Part shown: piece after piece, positions 25,769-38,300 of the stretch
How positions within the stretch are numbered: the first letter of the stretch is position 1
Layout of the letters: the number at the start of each line of letters is the position of its first letter
From: Megachile rotundata
Lineage: Eukaryota > Arthropoda > Insecta > Hymenoptera > Megachilidae
Direction: 5' to 3'
Length of the DNA: 64,000 bases
NCBI RefSeq assembly: GCF_050947335.1
Contig: NC_134991.1
Span: 6,634,001-6,698,000, forward strand
The notes under the pieces: generated by a model
Database searches by the model: none
Told to the model about the DNA's origin: nothing
Seen by the model: only the letters and a program-made list of their open reading frames with translations
Program-made: the position numbers and the translations under genes

Positions 25769-26756
25769 ACAAACTTTAGTCAAAGTTGGGTCTCCATCGT
25801 GAAATTTTGCGACATCTATGGAAGCTTTAAAACTTTGATAGCGTCGCATGTTGCTAATTTTAACGTTTAACTTTTCACGAAATTACTTCCTTGCCTTTAT
25901 TTACCGTGCAGATCTCCCGTTAAACACAAAGTATTAAAATTGTATACGAAGATCGCATTGTTAAATTCGGGACAATTCGTCCCTCGAGTAAGTCCCATGA
26001 GAGTTTCTTTCGAAACCGTTTTTCGCGTTTTCACCCGCGCCAACAAAAATACAGGCGTCTTGACGTTATCGGTGACAACTGTATCCACGGAAACAGCTTA
26101 CCCGATTCGAGAAAACACTGGATCCCAGGCATTCCGGTTTTTTCGAATGCCTGACGCACTTTCGTCCCTTTTCCCTGTCCGACGGCCGCAGGCGGACGAA
26201 TGGTGCATGACCAGAATCGATTATGTTTTTCTCGATGGACACGAATTAATGAGAATCAACCAACGTGAATTCCAACTTGGCCGATCGAAACGAAGGGAAC
26301 ATCGAATCGCGTGTTATCGGTACGACGCGTCTAAATGCTTCAAGTATACACCTAATGCCAGACCACGGCGGCCTAATCGTCGTATGCAAATCACAGAGCG
26401 GCTCTTGCCACATTCGTATAATCAATGGTTTAACTGGCGATCGATGCCGACACGACCGACGCTCACGTATTTTCCAAACGTACCTACTCTAATTCGTTCC
26501 CTAATTTCCCCGGCAATTCTCGTACGTGCTTTTTCGTACCAGACGACGAGGGTGCCTCTTTTTTCGACAGAGGGTAGCCGAATCGTCACGCTTACCACGA
26601 ACGTTTTTCTTCCACTTCATTTTTTTCCCTCGCTAAATTGTTAATTCTGCCCAATGTCCTTGAACGCACTTTTTAAAGTACCACGCTTTCTCATTTTACC
26701 ATTTCTTTCTCATTTTCTAGGGGTAAATGATAATATCCCTACTGAAATTTCATAAT
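25769..26756. other. Intronic DNA with the longest chance reading frame
   Basis: A CpG-rich block lies at about 25880-26640. The longest open frame in the window (25940-26644, 234 codons) lies here, but it begins at a TTG, is Arg/Thr/Pro-rich without a domain, and overlaps further frames. I do not call it a gene. Confidence 0.5.
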
Positions 26757-26963
26757 AATTAAATGGAAATTGATTTTAAGGGGAGGTTGCTAATTTTGTC
26801 AACTCTAAGCAGATTCGAGTAAATTTTTCATACGATTATTGCTTGAAATCAACGTCTTAAAGTTAAATAAAAATTGAGGACCTTAAGGGGATGTTGCTAT
26901 TTTTGTTAACTCTGAACAGATTCGAATAAATTTTTCATACGATTATTGCTTGGACTCAACGTC
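26757..26963 (+). repeat. Tandem duplication, two ~100-bp copies
   Basis: Copy 1 (26757-26856) and copy 2 (26861-26963) share attaaat, a ttaagggga block, gttgcta, aactct, cagattcga and a stretch of about 25 identical bases beginning aaatttttcatacg and ending in gcttg, then caacgtc. They differ by scattered substitutions and small indels, so the duplication is moderately old. Confidence 0.9.
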
Positions 26964-28110
26964 AAACAGAACACTCTATGAACGTGTATTTTTATACAGT
27001 AAATAGTATTGTAGCTATGAGTTTCTATCTGTATTCTAGTTTACCAGATCTGTATCTACTTATAATCTACACTAAAGTCCAGGAAGATTGCTTTTGCATT
27101 AACTATGCACAATGAAGAATTCCATTTATAGATTCATCGTTGGAAATATTCTTATGTTCATATTATATTATGTTCATAAGTTTATATTCTTAAAGAATAA
27201 GATTATTTTATAAGTCATTGTGTAAATAACATTATTTGTGTTCATCGAAGTATTCTAAAGTTATATACTCCACAATGAGACTATAAAAGTGTTTGTCCTA
27301 TCATAAGTTTGAGCTCAGCATAAGAAGATTAAATTGATCAGTGAAATTATTGCCAGAGATCAGACAAATATTCTTCAGTTGGTAAACAGACTTCTCGATC
27401 TTCGGTATTCATTAATTTGCATACGTTCGTCTAAATCGCCGTTTGACATTCGCGTCACTCGTCGTTGCTCAAGGTCTCATTTATACCCGGATCAAAGTTT
27501 TGAACGCCTCCACGGATGTCCAGGCGATACTCGTGGCACAATGAAAAAGTGACAAAATGTCTGGTAGAACAGAATCGAGATACCATCTGGGAACAAGAAT
27601 TTCTACATCGTCAACACGCCGCTCGACAACTTTTTAACTATGCCACTTCACATTTCGCAGACACCGTATCGATCTTCCACTTTTCTTATTTTCCGCTCTT
27701 TTTTTTTATCTCTTCCCTCCCTCAGGCTCTGGTCAACGTATCACGGGCCGGACAGTACGGCCGTCTGTTATTTCAAGCAACGACCGATTAGCATAATCAC
27801 ACGGTTCTCTCGTCGCGAAACCGTTCTCCGGCGTAATCTAACGCTGTAAGCTCTCGGAACGATGGGACCACGGCGACACGTGCTGCATATATCGAGCGTT
27901 CTGTACCTACAAGCATACCGTTCGATCTTAAAATTCCACCTGAAGAAGAGCTCGCAGATGGAACGAGAACCTGTCGAGAATCCCACCTGAGAACCACCAA
28001 ATTACGATATTCGATCAACCTTTTCGCCAAAAATGGCCGCGGGCGCATAGTTTCATCATTTCAATTACGTTCCTCGTTTATTAATAGTTTATTCGGTATA
28101 CACCGGATCA
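26964..28110. other. Intronic DNA, no gene seen
   Basis: AT-rich to about 27330, then CpG-rich to about 28060. No recognisable gene was found. Confidence 0.5.
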
Positions 28111-28520
28111 TTTTCAGAGATTTTAAACTCAATTTTGCATGGTGTTTTTTAGAGATTTCAATCTTCATTTCTAATTTATAAATGGAATTTCATATTTTTT
28201 ATATTGACTGACTCTTTCGAATGTTTTGGAATGTAATTTTGAATTCAAAAGCTTTGTTGAATTAAATGGAATTCTAGAATTTATATTGGGTTCTATATGA
28301 AGTTTAATTAAAAAATTTCTATTCACAAGTTTTATTTAACATTTAATTCAGGAACTTATATTCAAACGTTCTATATAAAATTTAATTTATAAATTTTATT
28401 TAAAATTTTATTATGTATTCAATAGTTCTACATGTTTAATTCAAGGCTTCGTATTCAGAAATTGGTGTAAAGAATTTTTATACAAAATTTCATTTGAAGG
28501 TTCTAAAATATTTCGGACAT
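28111..28520. repeat. AT-rich degenerate tract
   Basis: Words such as tttcaatcttcatttctaat, aatttataaatggaattt and tatataaaatttaatt recur loosely. The family assignment is weak. Confidence 0.3.
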
Positions 28521-30249
28521 TTTTGACTTCGTCGATGTTGTATTTTAATACTTATTCATTTATCTTACAATTTTATCTTACAATTTAAATAAAAGATTGA
28601 CCTTGAAGAACTTCATCTAAAACACTATTATTCGAAGCTATTACTTATGATCAGTTTTAAAAATAGATCTTGTATTTGTACAAATTACAAGGATGAAGCG
28701 CACAAGCTGCGAGTGTCATTTCGAGGTAGTAGGAATTCTAGGGACGGTATCTGGAAAAACGGAGTCACGAGAAAATTTCCGAGGGAATTTCTGACGAGCC
28801 CAGAGGGCCAAGATAAATCGGCGGACGTATCGATCAGCTCGAAGGAAAGGAAAAGAACCGGCGAGCATTCGGGCTACGAGAGGCATCCAGATTCGGGAGA
28901 CTTTACGGTCCATCGCTCGTCTTACAAAGCGTAGATTCCAGTTTCTTTCAGCGAACTAACGAGCCGAAAGGCCGAGGGTAAAAAAAAAGGAGCAATTACG
29001 AGCTCGCCTCCCAGGGAAATGGCACGCTTAAGCGCCGCGGGACAATGGGGACCCTAGCGCGAAGATGATTTTATTTTCGTATGTACGATAATTACGCCAC
29101 CAGCGGTTACATGGTTACAGTTATTTCTCTTTTTATTCTATGTTTGTTTGCCCTTTGTTAGACTGCGCAATATTCTTTAAATAATGTTCTCCAAAACATC
29201 AGTGTCACGTTTCAAAAGTTGATTAAGTTGAGCTCATCAGCTAACAATGTTCGTGCAATTCTAATAGATGTATTTATGCAAAGTACAACGATTTGATGAA
29301 GCACTTAGAAAACCGTAAAGATGGAGCTTATTACTAATGTTATTTGTTAAATGTTTTATAGCTCAGCTTGGCAATATTCTTCATGCATTATGTATTATGC
29401 AAAATACATTTTTAGTGTAGGAAGAAACAAGTCTTTATCCACCTGTATTTTCCACAAAATCCGTTTTTTACTATTCGTTGACTCTTCTAAAATAATACAT
29501 TCTATCATAATATCAACATGTTATAGTACATCTTTTTCTTTAATCCAAAATAAATTTGATTTTAAACTACATGCAAAGTGTTTGTGCAAGTACTTAAAGT
29601 ACTTGTACAAGTACTTAAACCAGTGAGAACTACACTAATGTCCTATTTAAATTCTAGCCATAAACTTTATCTGGTTTGTGATTTTAAAAACTGGCTGGCA
29701 GATATCTTTCATGATCGTTCCACGAAAGAATAAATTACATAAATTCAAGAAATAATTATGACGTGATGTTTGTGTTGACTGTATAATAACGCTGTACGTA
29801 TAGATTTACGGTTCGCTTAATTATTACGTTTCGATTAAGCGTGGAATCTTGGATCTCCATGGCGCTCGTGCGTGTACACTCGAGATCTCGACGAGAACAA
29901 AGGACAAAAGAAATATCCCGGAGTCGAAGGGCCGAGGGCACCGTTCGCTGCCGTGGAATTTCGACTTCGCGATTGCATTGTACGCGTAGATCGTTCGATT
30001 CGATTAACGCGAGAATCGTGCGTGAGCAACACGCGGAAGACATTTCTACAAATTTTTTCCGCGCATCGTAATCCTTGCATCGTCGCGGCCAAAAGAATGC
30101 GTCTTCTTTTTCTTTCTTCGACGAATGATTCTGAATGTATTATAAACGTACACTGTATCCTTAAGAAATTTTCTTTTCTCAAATTTTGCAAAAAGTGGTT
30201 GGTTGTTTAAAAAAATTACTGGTAGTTTGGATATGTGATTCAAAGTTGT
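28521..30249. other. Intronic DNA, no gene seen
   Basis: CpG-rich blocks lie at about 28690-29060 and 29830-30080, with AT-rich DNA between. The AT-rich part holds the palindrome at 29588-29616. Confidence 0.5.
29588..29616. repeat. Overlapping perfect palindromes
   Basis: Bases 29597-29616 are a perfect 20-bp palindrome (AAGTACTTGT followed by its reverse complement). Bases 29588-29606 form a second one, CAAGTACTT-A-AAGTACTTG, which overlaps the first. The unit AAGTACTT occurs three times in 29 bp. Confidence 0.9.
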
Positions 30250-30425
30250 ACGAATTCGGGGATTTAGAGATTTTAAATTTTATGAATTTGGGGATTCGGA
30301 GATATGTAGAATGTAGGGACCTGAGAATGCAGGAATGTAGATACTTGGGAGTGTAGGAATTCAGGAATGTAGATATTTGGGAACATAGAGATTTGTGGCC
30401 ATAGAAATGAGTATACAGAAGTACA
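30250..30425 (+). repeat. Degenerate tract, G-rich orientation
   Basis: Words such as ggaatgtagatacttggga and ggaatgtagatatttggga recur about 40 bp apart. The vocabulary is shared with 21171-21920. Confidence 0.6.
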
Positions 30426-31649
30426 TAATATTTGTATAGCTATTTGCATCCTAAAATTGATCAATGTAGTAACTGAAAAATTTCCACGTTTAATCCAGCA
30501 CTCCTCTAAATTCGAACCCCAAAAGAGCCATTGTAATGAACTTTTTCTGCGCGAAAAATGGAAGGGACAAAACAGAAATAATCTTTAGTAAGGAATTTTA
30601 ATTAAAGCCCACGGTTATCACGTTCGCGTTACGGAACAGATGCTGGAGCCCCGAAAGAACATCGAAAGATAGCGCGTAACGACGAACGAACGACGCACCG
30701 ACGAATCCGAGACCTTTTCACCCCCTCCATAGTGCTATAGGGAGATCGTCACGCGTATTATTTATTCACGTCATGGTCCATGGGGATTGAAGAATGCCCG
30801 AACGTCCTCGTTGGTAGCTGAAAGGTGCACGGAAGGGAGCGGCAGCTCCCTCGAGGGGGTGGCGAAAGGGGGGGACAGGACAACGAGGATGCGAGGAGTA
30901 ATAAGTCGAGATAACGAGCTTTTCGATGCCCCTCCTTCCTCTTCCAGCATCGAAACGGAAAATTAATTAAGTGACTCCCAAGGTTCGCCGGGTATTCTTA
31001 ACCTTCGAAGACACAATGAACGAGAAATTGTGCGAGGGAGAAACGAGGACGGGAATAAACCGATTCCACGGGTTTAAGAGGGAGATGGACATAGGAGGAA
31101 GATAGCCGGCTATCAGGGTCATTAGTTACGGATGTCCCGTCCGAACCGGGACCACTCTCGTCTCGATAAACAGGAGGCCCTTCGGCCGAGACAGTCGGAG
31201 AGAAAAGAAGGCGGCCCAGCGGGGGGAGGTTTCGAAGATAGGGGGGAAAAAGGGAAGAAAGAGGCCACGGAGGGGGGCAGAGGCCCGGCCGAGGGCTGGA
31301 ATAATAATTATAGGGCCGGTAATATAACGGTCAGCGTGCCCGTTATCTGCCACTCTTAAAGTGCACTACGTTGTTTGGTAGATAGGAACCATCCGCGTTT
31401 GCTTTCCGTTTCTCGTCACCGTCGCTCATCTTCTCGCCTTTATCGGGATCGTCGCGTCTTTTCTCGTCCCAGTCTATCCTGTCGTCCAAATTCGTCCGAC
31501 CTGATCGTGGCACGGAATTACGCAAGCAACTTCCATGTTCTGTGTCGACGTTGTCTTGAACAGGCATCCTGTCCGAACTTACTAATCGCCAAAGTAGATT
31601 ATATCCTGCCACTCTATCATCAACCTTCGATATGTTAAACGCGGATCTG
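30426..31649. other. Intronic DNA, no gene seen
   Basis: Mostly CpG-rich and purine-rich from about 30630 to 31620, with G-runs on + near 31215-31300. Frames on both strands are low-complexity and Arg/Gly/Pro-rich, and appear non-coding. Confidence 0.5.
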
Positions 31650-32050
31650 AAATATGAAATCTGTTTTAGAAGGTTATCTGTATTTTCTGATCGGGGATTT
31701 AGATTCGCTGAAGATCGATTCAGAAGCTTATTTTGTTCTGGTGGATCAACTCCTACATTTTTTTAAGAGCTGATTCTGGTCTTTACTTCATCTCTTTAAA
31801 AATTAATTTAGAGTCGAAAATCGATTGTTATTTCTAGATGTGCAAGTTCTAAAATTTATCCACTCTTGAATATCTAGATCCTCCAATTTCGAGGTCATAC
31901 TTAGAGGCTCCTAAATTTCTAGATTCCAATGATCAACTAAATTACTGAATTCTTACGTCTCCAAATCTTTAAATTTATTCGTTGCGCCTTGAATCTCAAG
32001 TACCTCTTTCATCCTAAAATTTCCAAACCATCAATAATATCTGCAAATCA
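31650..32050 (-). repeat. Degenerate tract, C-rich orientation
   Basis: Words such as tctagatcctccaattt, taaatttctagattcc and cgtctccaaatctttaaat recur, mainly from 31860. Confidence 0.45.
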
Positions 32051-33649
32051 ACGAGTTGACATCCTACTTATTAGAACTCAGATTTAGGATTGATTGTACG
32101 AGTTACCGGACTTGTTTGTTATAAACAACCGATTCAAACGATATTACTATGCGACACGAGAGGAGAATTTCTGTAGAAGGTTAATAAAAAGACGTTGAAA
32201 TTTCCACGTCACGTATCTGCTGGCACGTATACACCGATCCTGGACGCATTCAGCGTGACGAATCACGATCGTCGGACACGGGCGCAGGACACGCGTGAAA
32301 AGACCGGCGAGTCAATGTCTCTGGCCACCTTTCAAGGAAGATACCAAGAGATTTTCAACGACTTATGGGAGGTAGCCGTGAAGTCGGCGAACAGCGACCG
32401 TGAAGGCCCGGATGGACCTTCCAGAGGTCGGTAAGACCCGTTGAAGTAGATTGCACGGGTGTCACGCTTAATCGGATAACTTAGAATCGAAAGCCGGACT
32501 CTTTCGTACGCCGAATCGCGCTGCTGTGTGTCATATATATATCGACGGGATCTTGAAAAATATCGGTACGCCATGCTAGAAAATTAATCGAGATGATAAT
32601 CTCGAAGGGTGATCGTTCAGAGAAATATTTCTTTCTTTAGGCTGATAAATGGCTGTCAGATAAAACTGTAACGCCGATAGATGGTGTACAAGGACTGACT
32701 TTCAGTCGTGGCTTGATTAAGATATTGGAACGAGCTTCCTCAGATATAATTATCAGAGATCGCGTTATATTGACAGTGCTGAATAATTACGTTTATTAAC
32801 AATGATTATTGCAACGGCCGAGGGACCTGTTCAGGATTATTGCAAAACGAAATTTGTGGCGTCCGTTAACCGCTGGCTCGATATATAACTCACTATGTTT
32901 TATTAATCTGTAATTTATGCATTTCGATCATACGTCTCACGGTAAATAGCGAGCGAGGAACATGAAATATCACCTAGTATCCGAATTTAAAAGATTTCAT
33001 TTCTTCAAGCTGTATTGTATTCACCTATGTTTGAACTCGTCTGTTCCACCTTCCTATGCAGGTTCTTCAAAACAATTTATAATTCTAATGTTTTTCTTAA
33101 AATTATGCTTTAAATATTGATACTGAAATTTCTTAAAATTTCCGATTTACCCAAGAATAAAAAATTTGCAAGAGTAATAAGAGTTGAAAGTTTCATTTTT
33201 AGGATAAAAAAGTACCTGCCGCGTAGGAAGTACATTCGAGTCTCCGCTTCGCTTGTCAGCTCTTGTACATCGTACAGCGTATGTATACGTGCACGCGCGA
33301 TCCACTCGAGCAGATGGCCACTTTGTGCGTGCGAGAGCGTGAAAATCGCTGCGGCGAGAAAGGGTCGGTCTGTAATCCGACGCAATGACGGACTTCAGCG
33401 TCGAGTATTCGCGATGAAAATGATCGAGATCGAGCCGAAAATGCGGTTAACAAAACATCCGTCCGGAACGATAGTTTCCGCGCGAGCGTGTTTCCCGTCG
33501 ACTCGTATCTAGGCCGTATGAATAAAACAATGCGCCGTCTACTATCGTTGTTACATGCTCATAAATATTTCTGCCCCTTTGCCTTCGTTTCATCCAACGT
33601 ATTCCGCCAGGTACAAATTACGCGTGTTTTCAAGACTAACGGCTTTTCA
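32051..33649. other. Intronic DNA, no gene seen
   Basis: CpG-rich segments lie at about 32190-32560 and 33230-33540, with AT-rich DNA between. The CAG/GT junctions at 33061/33062 and 33610/33611 lack good donor sequence and are not called as ratchet sites. Confidence 0.5.
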
Positions 33650-34010
33650 GGTCGGAAAAGAGGTTTCTGGGAATTTGCGGATTTTGTGGATTCTAGGGAT
33701 TTTGGAGACTTTAGGAGTTGCAGGAATTAAGTATTCAGAAATTCGAGAATTTTGAGGATTTTGGGGATTTTGAGAATTCTAAGGATTTTGGGAGTTTAGG
33801 GGATTTTGGTGATTTTTGTGATTTTGTGATTTTGAGGATTTCGAGGATTTTGGAAGTTTGGGGAATTTTTGTGATTTTGAGTATGTTGAGGATTTTGGAG
33901 GTTTTAGGAATTTTGGTGATTTTAAGAATTTCAAGGATTTTGGAGGTTTTGGTGATTTTGGAAATTTTGGGGATTTTATAATACGAGAATTTGGAAATGC
34001 AAAAAATTTG
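33650..34010 (+). repeat. ~9-bp tandem array (ggattttgg / gattttgag)
   Basis: Tandem gattttg-type words recur with a period of about 9, as in gaggattttggggattttg. A longer module (aggattttggaggtttt) appears at least twice, at about 33890 and 33934. Because the period is a multiple of three, the + frame at 33718-33981 reads as FGDF/ILRIL-like repeats. This is an artefact of the array. Confidence 0.8.
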
Positions 34011-36019
34011 AACTTTGAGAATTAGAAAATTAAAATTAATATAAATGACCATATAAAAATTTGAAAACCCTAAATAATCCGATGCCACACATTAATCGTT
34101 CCCAGATGAAATCCCATTCAATTTGAAGATTACCCCTAGTAGCTGAGGCATATAACGGGACGCTAATTTCATTAACGATCCCCGGAGGAAGAGAAAAAAG
34201 ATTTGCGTGATTTTCCAGCCGGATGACCCGGAGTAGAAGAAAACCTCGGTTTATTTTCTCTTGAGTACATTTCTACAGGTTCACCCCAGCATTTCGGTCG
34301 CATGGGCTTTCTCAGAGCTTGAATCTCACCCTCGTTTCCCCTTGCGAGGACACAGAAGTGCTTCCTTGTCGCAGCTACTCACAAAAGCGCCACGATTTCG
34401 TTCCCCTCTCGTCAGATCGAATGGACATGCAAGCAGGCAGAATAAAGCTGACCGATTTAGCAACAAGTGCATAACTGTCTTCAAATATAGTAACCTTCCG
34501 ATACTTCCCTAAGATCTTGCACGAAAGAATGCTCGTATTTAATGTTGTTTCGAGGCGAGGGCACGCTATGATGCGCCGGGAAATTGCATTGCCTCGAATC
34601 AGAAGAGAAGCCTGCCAAAATGGAATCAGGAAACTGCCAGTCAGCTCGTTTTGGCGAGTCATCCGCGAAACTGTGGCCAAGACGATCGTTCGCTGCCAGC
34701 TTCTCAACCAGCAACTTTTTCCAATAAAGGAACAATCCAAATGGCTAGATTCCCCTTATCTCCGGGTCATTTCCAATGATTAGAAAGTTTCAAAGGTGCA
34801 AAACGGAGCTGTTTTAATCAGTTAACCGGTCGGATGCAAAATTCAATGGAAATATGCAGTTTCGTTTGACGCGTTGCGAAATTTCCACCGACGAATAATA
34901 CGTTTGTTTGCGTAAAGTTCGCGAATTGTTGGAGTGTGCTTGTACCTTGTTTGCTTTCGCGGAGATATTGATGTGCCGAGGGTGCAGCTGTCTTCCGTTG
35001 CATTCGAACGATCCGAAAAAGGAAATATCGAAAGTTGGCAGAAATATTCAAAATTCCGTGAACTCTCAAATTGAACGAAATCTTCCTGCATAAATTTTCG
35101 GTTGCATCTAATAACGTCCTGCGATGCTTTGATACCGTGCTCATTTTATTTCGCGACGCGTTTCGCGCAAACATTAAAACAACGCCGACCAAAAAGAGAT
35201 TCGGAAAAGCTTATTATCTCGCGGCGGCAGGGAATTAAAACAAAGGGGGTGGAAAAGATTAGAGCGGCGCGAGGTAATTTTTAATTAGAAAAACCGAGCG
35301 TTCCTTCGGTGCCGTTTACGTGCAGCGAATTAATCGTGGCCGCGATTTTAATTAGGCCACGCGCGCGCGCATCGGCCCCGGTATCCGCGATATTTGCTCG
35401 ATAGACTGACAACGATTAATCAGCTCGATGTTGTTCGCTCGTTCCGTTTATTTACACCGCGCGCAATATTGGTCGCCGATAACATAAACGTTACAATGAG
35501 ATCGCGGATAACAAGCGATATATAAATTTACGCGATCGCGTTAAATCCAGATTCGGCCGGAAGCCACGGATTTGTCGGACAAATTGAAACGTGCAGGCGT
35601 GACGCGAAATATCAACGCGAAGCAGACGGAAGCTCATGCAGAGTATAATACGCAAGTCGAAGCCGTCTGCCGGATTAAATCGTAATCGCTGGCTGAACTG
35701 TCTCACGAGAATGCAATTTCTCAGCCGGATCGATCGAATCAGGTGACCTTGTCGGGAAACGACGTGAAACAACAAAGAGGGTATGCAACGGCGAAACGTG
35801 AAACGTATTCAATTAAAATCGAATAAACGAATCTTGTCACGGAGGAACAAGAGCTAATACAAGAGTCGACGTATCTCTTTGTCGACAGTCGATCAATGTT
35901 CATCGGATGTTTAATCGATTAGAGCCGGTGCTGTAATGTGGACACTGTCAGTATGTGTACAGCCAACAGTAATTATGATTACCCTAGGTATATGTAACTG
36001 CGTAGACTGAGGAATCTTA
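34011..36019. other. Intronic DNA, largely CpG-rich
   Basis: A long CpG-rich stretch, about 34290-35830. Around 35280-35560, TAATTA-type words sit within CpG-rich sequence next to a (CG)n run. A 7-bp inverted repeat (CGTGGCC at 35335-35341, GGCCACG at 35355-35361) flanks a 13-nt loop. No gene was recognised. Confidence 0.5.
35335..35370. repeat. Small inverted repeat plus (CG)n
   Basis: CGTGGCC and GGCCACG form a perfect 7-bp stem around a 13-nt loop containing TTTTAATTA. The right arm runs into an 11-base CG alternation at 35360-35370. Confidence 0.7.
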
Positions 36020-36310
36020 TTTGTTCATTTTTAGGATTTTTCTTGAGTTCATTTACAGAGGTATTCAGATTTTGGGACATGGAAATTTAAGCAGTTTCTT
36101 GAGTTCTATAAATATGGACATCTAGCGATTGAGCGGTTTAGGAACTTGAGGATATGAAGTTTTATTTATTTGGTTATTTCGGTATTTGTAAATGTTGAGG
36201 ACTTGAGACCCTATGTTTGAGAATTCAAGAATTTGGAGATTTGATGACTGATTTGAAAAATTTGTGAAATTAAAGGATTTGAGAATGGAAGAGTCGAAGA
36301 TTCGATCGTT
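36020..36310 (+). repeat. Degenerate tract, G-rich orientation
   Basis: Words such as gagaattcaagaatttgg, agatttgatgac and aaaggatttgagaatgg recur. Confidence 0.5.
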
Positions 36311-38079
36311 CAGGATTTGGTGAATTTCTGGAGGTATCTCCAGTTTTTGCAGATCTTTTATTCCCGTCCCTTTTATATGCCTCCCGCGCTTCCGCATTGT
36401 CGTTCTCATGGCTCTTTTCCAAGTCGATGGCTTCAAGGAGCCACTTCCATCCAATAATGGTCGAACGGTGATCGATGAGTTTGTCGACAATGTATGGTAA
36501 TGATACGTCACCAGACGTAGCATTATCCATTTGAAAAGGTGCAAAGCAGACCGCCGGACCCGGAATCATAACGGTCACATGCCTTCCAAAGTTGATATCG
36601 AGCTCTTGAAGAACGACTAGAGTCGTAGTCTCGGAACACGAAGAAACAGCAAAAGAAGAAGGTGAAGGTAGAGCGTCGGAGAAGAAGGCCTGAAACTGCT
36701 AGTCGATATTTCATCCAGAGAACAAGCAAGATAACAGCAGGCACGCCCTTCCTTTACTCTCCTCGTTCCTCCATTTCTCCTGTTCGCGCGTTCCAGCTCT
36801 TTCTACGAGTCAGCTAGCCCTTCAAGCATCGTGTGCGCTCGCCGAGTGGCTCTGCTCGCAACAGACCCGCGACCGTTTTAAAATATTGCCCGCCACCCTT
36901 TAGCTAGCTTCGTGGCAGCCCGTGTTACACCCATTCCGAGCCCTCCGCCGAGAAGTGGCCAGGGGTTGGAGGCGACTTCGGACAGAGACGAAGAGTGCCG
37001 TATACCATACAAGCCGCGAGCGACCCTTGAAAATCCACCGACACGAGCCTGCTTAGGATTATCCCCTCGGTATTCGTACTGCCCACCCACTTTTCTTGTC
37101 TACTGGACGGATTTTCCATCGCAAAGTTTCACCGGAAGGACATCGTTTCGATACTTTTACGATGTCACGACTGTCTCGTGCACTCTGACCACGTGTTATA
37201 TAATACAGTCCTGGTTTATGACTACAGTTTATATGAGGATAGTTCACAATGGACGTTCACGTACCTTGCGAATGTTCCATTATCGTAACTGTAGATATCG
37301 GGATATATTTCTTTATTTCTATAATCGTAACGAAAGGCTTTCATGTTTCTCAACACGTAAACCTTTATTATTTTCCGGATTGTTTTTATTATTCCTTTGT
37401 TGTAATGTTTCAAAATCTACATCTTCCTCAAGTATTTTTAACCGACTTCATTATAATGTCTGCCATTAGCTCTTTGTTATAAGATTTCAATTTAAAAAAG
37501 TATATCTTTCAACTCTGAAATCTATGACATCTCAAGAAAGTACAATAAAATATACTTGCAGTAGATAAGAAATATTTTTAATAATATTATTCGTTGAAAA
37601 TGTTTCATGAAATATAATTTTATGTTATACTATCTCATGTCATAGGGATTAAGCTTGTCAAAGTGTCATTTGATGAACATAAACGATAATAGATACTTTA
37701 TCATGATAGACCAGCAGGACTGGAATAGTATAATCGCGCAACAAAAGATCGCATATATCACGCTAATTCTAAATCCAATCTCTACTGATTTCATTCATCG
37801 TTGATTCCTTTCTTCTGGATAAAACAAACATTGGTTCCCCTAGTTCCCTAATACGAACGCGCTGATCCTGTCAGCAGTGTATAGAAGAACGGTAGAGAGA
37901 TCTCGAGCGTGCACAACCGCGAGGCTGTTTATCCGCGCCAGGAGGCCGCGCAGAAATAAAAGGCATCGATCCGCGAAATATCCTATACCGTAACGCGTAC
38001 AGTCAACAGCAAATCTGCCTTCCTTGGTGAAAATATGGCAAGAAATAAAGAGTGTTCCAATTGATAATTTATAGGGACT
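36311..38079. other. Intronic DNA, no gene seen
   Basis: A CpG-rich block lies at about 36310-37200, followed by AT-rich DNA from 37280 to 37820 and a short CpG-rich piece at 37850-38010. The 185-codon + frame at 36912-37469 is Ser/Thr/Arg/Tyr-rich and has no domain. Confidence 0.5.
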
Positions 38080-38300
38080 TTTGAGAATTTGTCGTGATAT
38101 TTGTGAATGTTGAAATATAAAAATCCTTGAAGTCAGAGATTTCAAAAACCTAGAGGTGTAGAAATCTAAGAATGAATATCTGAGAATTTAATGATGGAAA
38201 AATTTTCGAATTAAAATATTTACAAATCTGGTCTTTTGTATTTAATTTAATAAAAATGTGGAAACTTGTAAATTAAGAAATATATAAATCATGAAATTTC
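38080..38300 (+). repeat. Degenerate tract, G-rich orientation
   Basis: Words such as gggacttttgagaattt, gtgtagaaatctaagaat and atctgagaatttaatg recur. Confidence 0.5.

Noticed and set aside
25940..26644. Longest open reading frame in the window (234 codons, +)
   Set aside because: It starts at TTG, contains no recognisable domain, is basic and low in acidic residues, and lies in a CpG-rich block where stop codons are rare. Overlapping frames are also open.
33040..33066. Pyrimidine tract and GCAG followed by GTTCTT as a second ratchet site
   Set aside because: The acceptor half is fair, but GTTCTT is a poor donor.
33601..33616. CCAG|GTACAA as a ratchet site
   Set aside because: Weak pyrimidine tract and a donor lacking the AAGT consensus.
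33718..33981. FGDF/ILRIL repeat frame on +
   Set aside because: A product of the ~9-bp DNA array, whose period is a multiple of three.
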